Assembly: GCA_937895645.1 (NCBI GenBank)
Contig: CALBKQ010000042.1
Location: 1-5,496 of the forward strand
Reading direction: 5' to 3'
Length of the DNA: 5,496 nt
Source: an uncultured Clostridia bacterium
Lineage (GTDB): Bacteria; Bacillota; Clostridia; Oscillospirales; Acutalibacteraceae
A program made the translations under genes and the position numbers. This document shows, in pieces, positions 5,214 to 5,496 of the stretch; the stretch's first letter is position 1, and every line of letters starts with the position of its first letter. The notes below the pieces were generated by a model. The model was not told the origin of the DNA. It made no database searches and worked only from the letters and a program-made list of their open reading frames with translations.

Positions 5214-5241
5214 ATTATATCATATCCATTAAAATTGTCAA
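5214..5241 (-). promoter_or_regulatory. Promoter of the recombinase operon
   Basis: On the minus strand, a perfect TTGACA (5241-5236) and a perfect TATAAT (5219-5214) with a TG extension are 16 bases apart. The start should be near 5207. It lies just after the stop of the partial gene to the right and reads toward the 75-residue ORF and the recombinase, with a leader of about 270 bases. Confidence 0.8.
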
Positions 5242-5258
5242 CACTTTTTTAAATAATC

Positions 5259-5496
5259 CTAATTCTCTTTCTTTGAATTATGCGGTAAAATTTTTGAGCA
5301 TTGGCAAAGGAAAGAAAAGAGAGGAAGTAGGGGTTCTATCCTTACTTCCTCAAAAACTTCTCTTATTCGGCTTACAGTGGCGGACAAAGGGCAGATTACT
5401 CGTTGTGCAAAGCCTGATTGATAATATTCGTGTAAATCCTTGAAAATCTGAAAGTATGTATCTGCAAAGCCTTTGAAATCGGTGTTTATGGCAGAT
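5259..5496 (-). CDS. C-terminal end of an unrecognised protein (partial)
   Basis: One minus-strand frame is open from the window edge to a TAG at 5261-5259, giving 78 residues. It reads with good protein character: INTDFKGFADTYFQIFKD, then HEYYQSGFAQRV, and ends SKILPHNSKKEN with a Cys-x-Cys shortly before. A second frame is open only to a stop near 5360 and is Arg- and Cys-rich like a shadow frame. The chosen frame runs through an inverted repeat (GAGGAAGTA/TACTTCCTC, 5321-5351) followed by a T-rich stretch on the minus strand, so the gene may be shorter than drawn. The gene would sit upstream of the recombinase operon in the same direction. I cannot assign a family. Confidence 0.45.
   Translation of the reverse strand, partial: SAINTDFKGFADTYFQIFKDLHEYYQSGFAQRVICPLSATVSRIREVFEEVRIEPLLPLFSFLCQCSKILPHNSKKEN

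Overview
The window looks like accessory DNA from a low-GC, Gram-positive Clostridia-type bacterium, probably a gut member. The grounds are AT-rich codon use, strong AGGAGG-type ribosome binding sites, sigma-A promoters of TTGACA/TATAAT form, a Gram-positive LexA (DinR) box, and a large serine recombinase of the kind common on Clostridia integrative elements. No species can be named from the sequence.

Layout, left to right. (1) Bases 3-1142, plus strand: a secreted lipoprotein with propeller-like repeats, cut at its 5' end by the window edge. (2) Bases 1141-2291: a module of a hairpin terminator, a 42-base 3' half of a tRNA gene, a 194-residue tail-anchored membrane protein gene (minus strand), a 140-base remnant of the 3' end of a serine recombinase gene, and a roughly 170-base array of eight small hairpins joined by GTATATCATC / GATGATATAC linkers. 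(3) Bases 2260-4935: the same order again, this time with an intact recombinase: terminator, tRNA 3' half, a 216-residue three-helix membrane protein gene (minus), the full 536-residue recombinase (minus), and a 75-residue companion ORF (minus). (4) Bases 4936-5258: a structured leader with a terminator-like stem-loop, a LexA-type operator and a near-consensus promoter firing leftward. (5) Bases 5259-5496: the C-terminal end of an unrecognised minus-strand gene.

The genes probably work as follows. The promoter at 5214-5241 transcribes the 75-residue ORF and the recombinase. The LexA box just after its predicted start point would couple recombinase expression to DNA damage, and the leader stem-loop may add a second checkpoint. 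With no terminator after the recombinase, transcription can continue through the 216-residue gene, which also has its own promoter, and stop at the terminator at 2260-2291.

The most notable signal is the repeated architecture. Terminator plus tRNA 3' half and recombinase 3' end both recur at an offset of exactly 1118 bases, each pair enclosing a different small membrane-protein gene. This looks like two successive mobile-element events stacked at one tRNA-derived site, the older one reduced to a recombinase stub. The hairpin array next to that stub is the least explained structure here.
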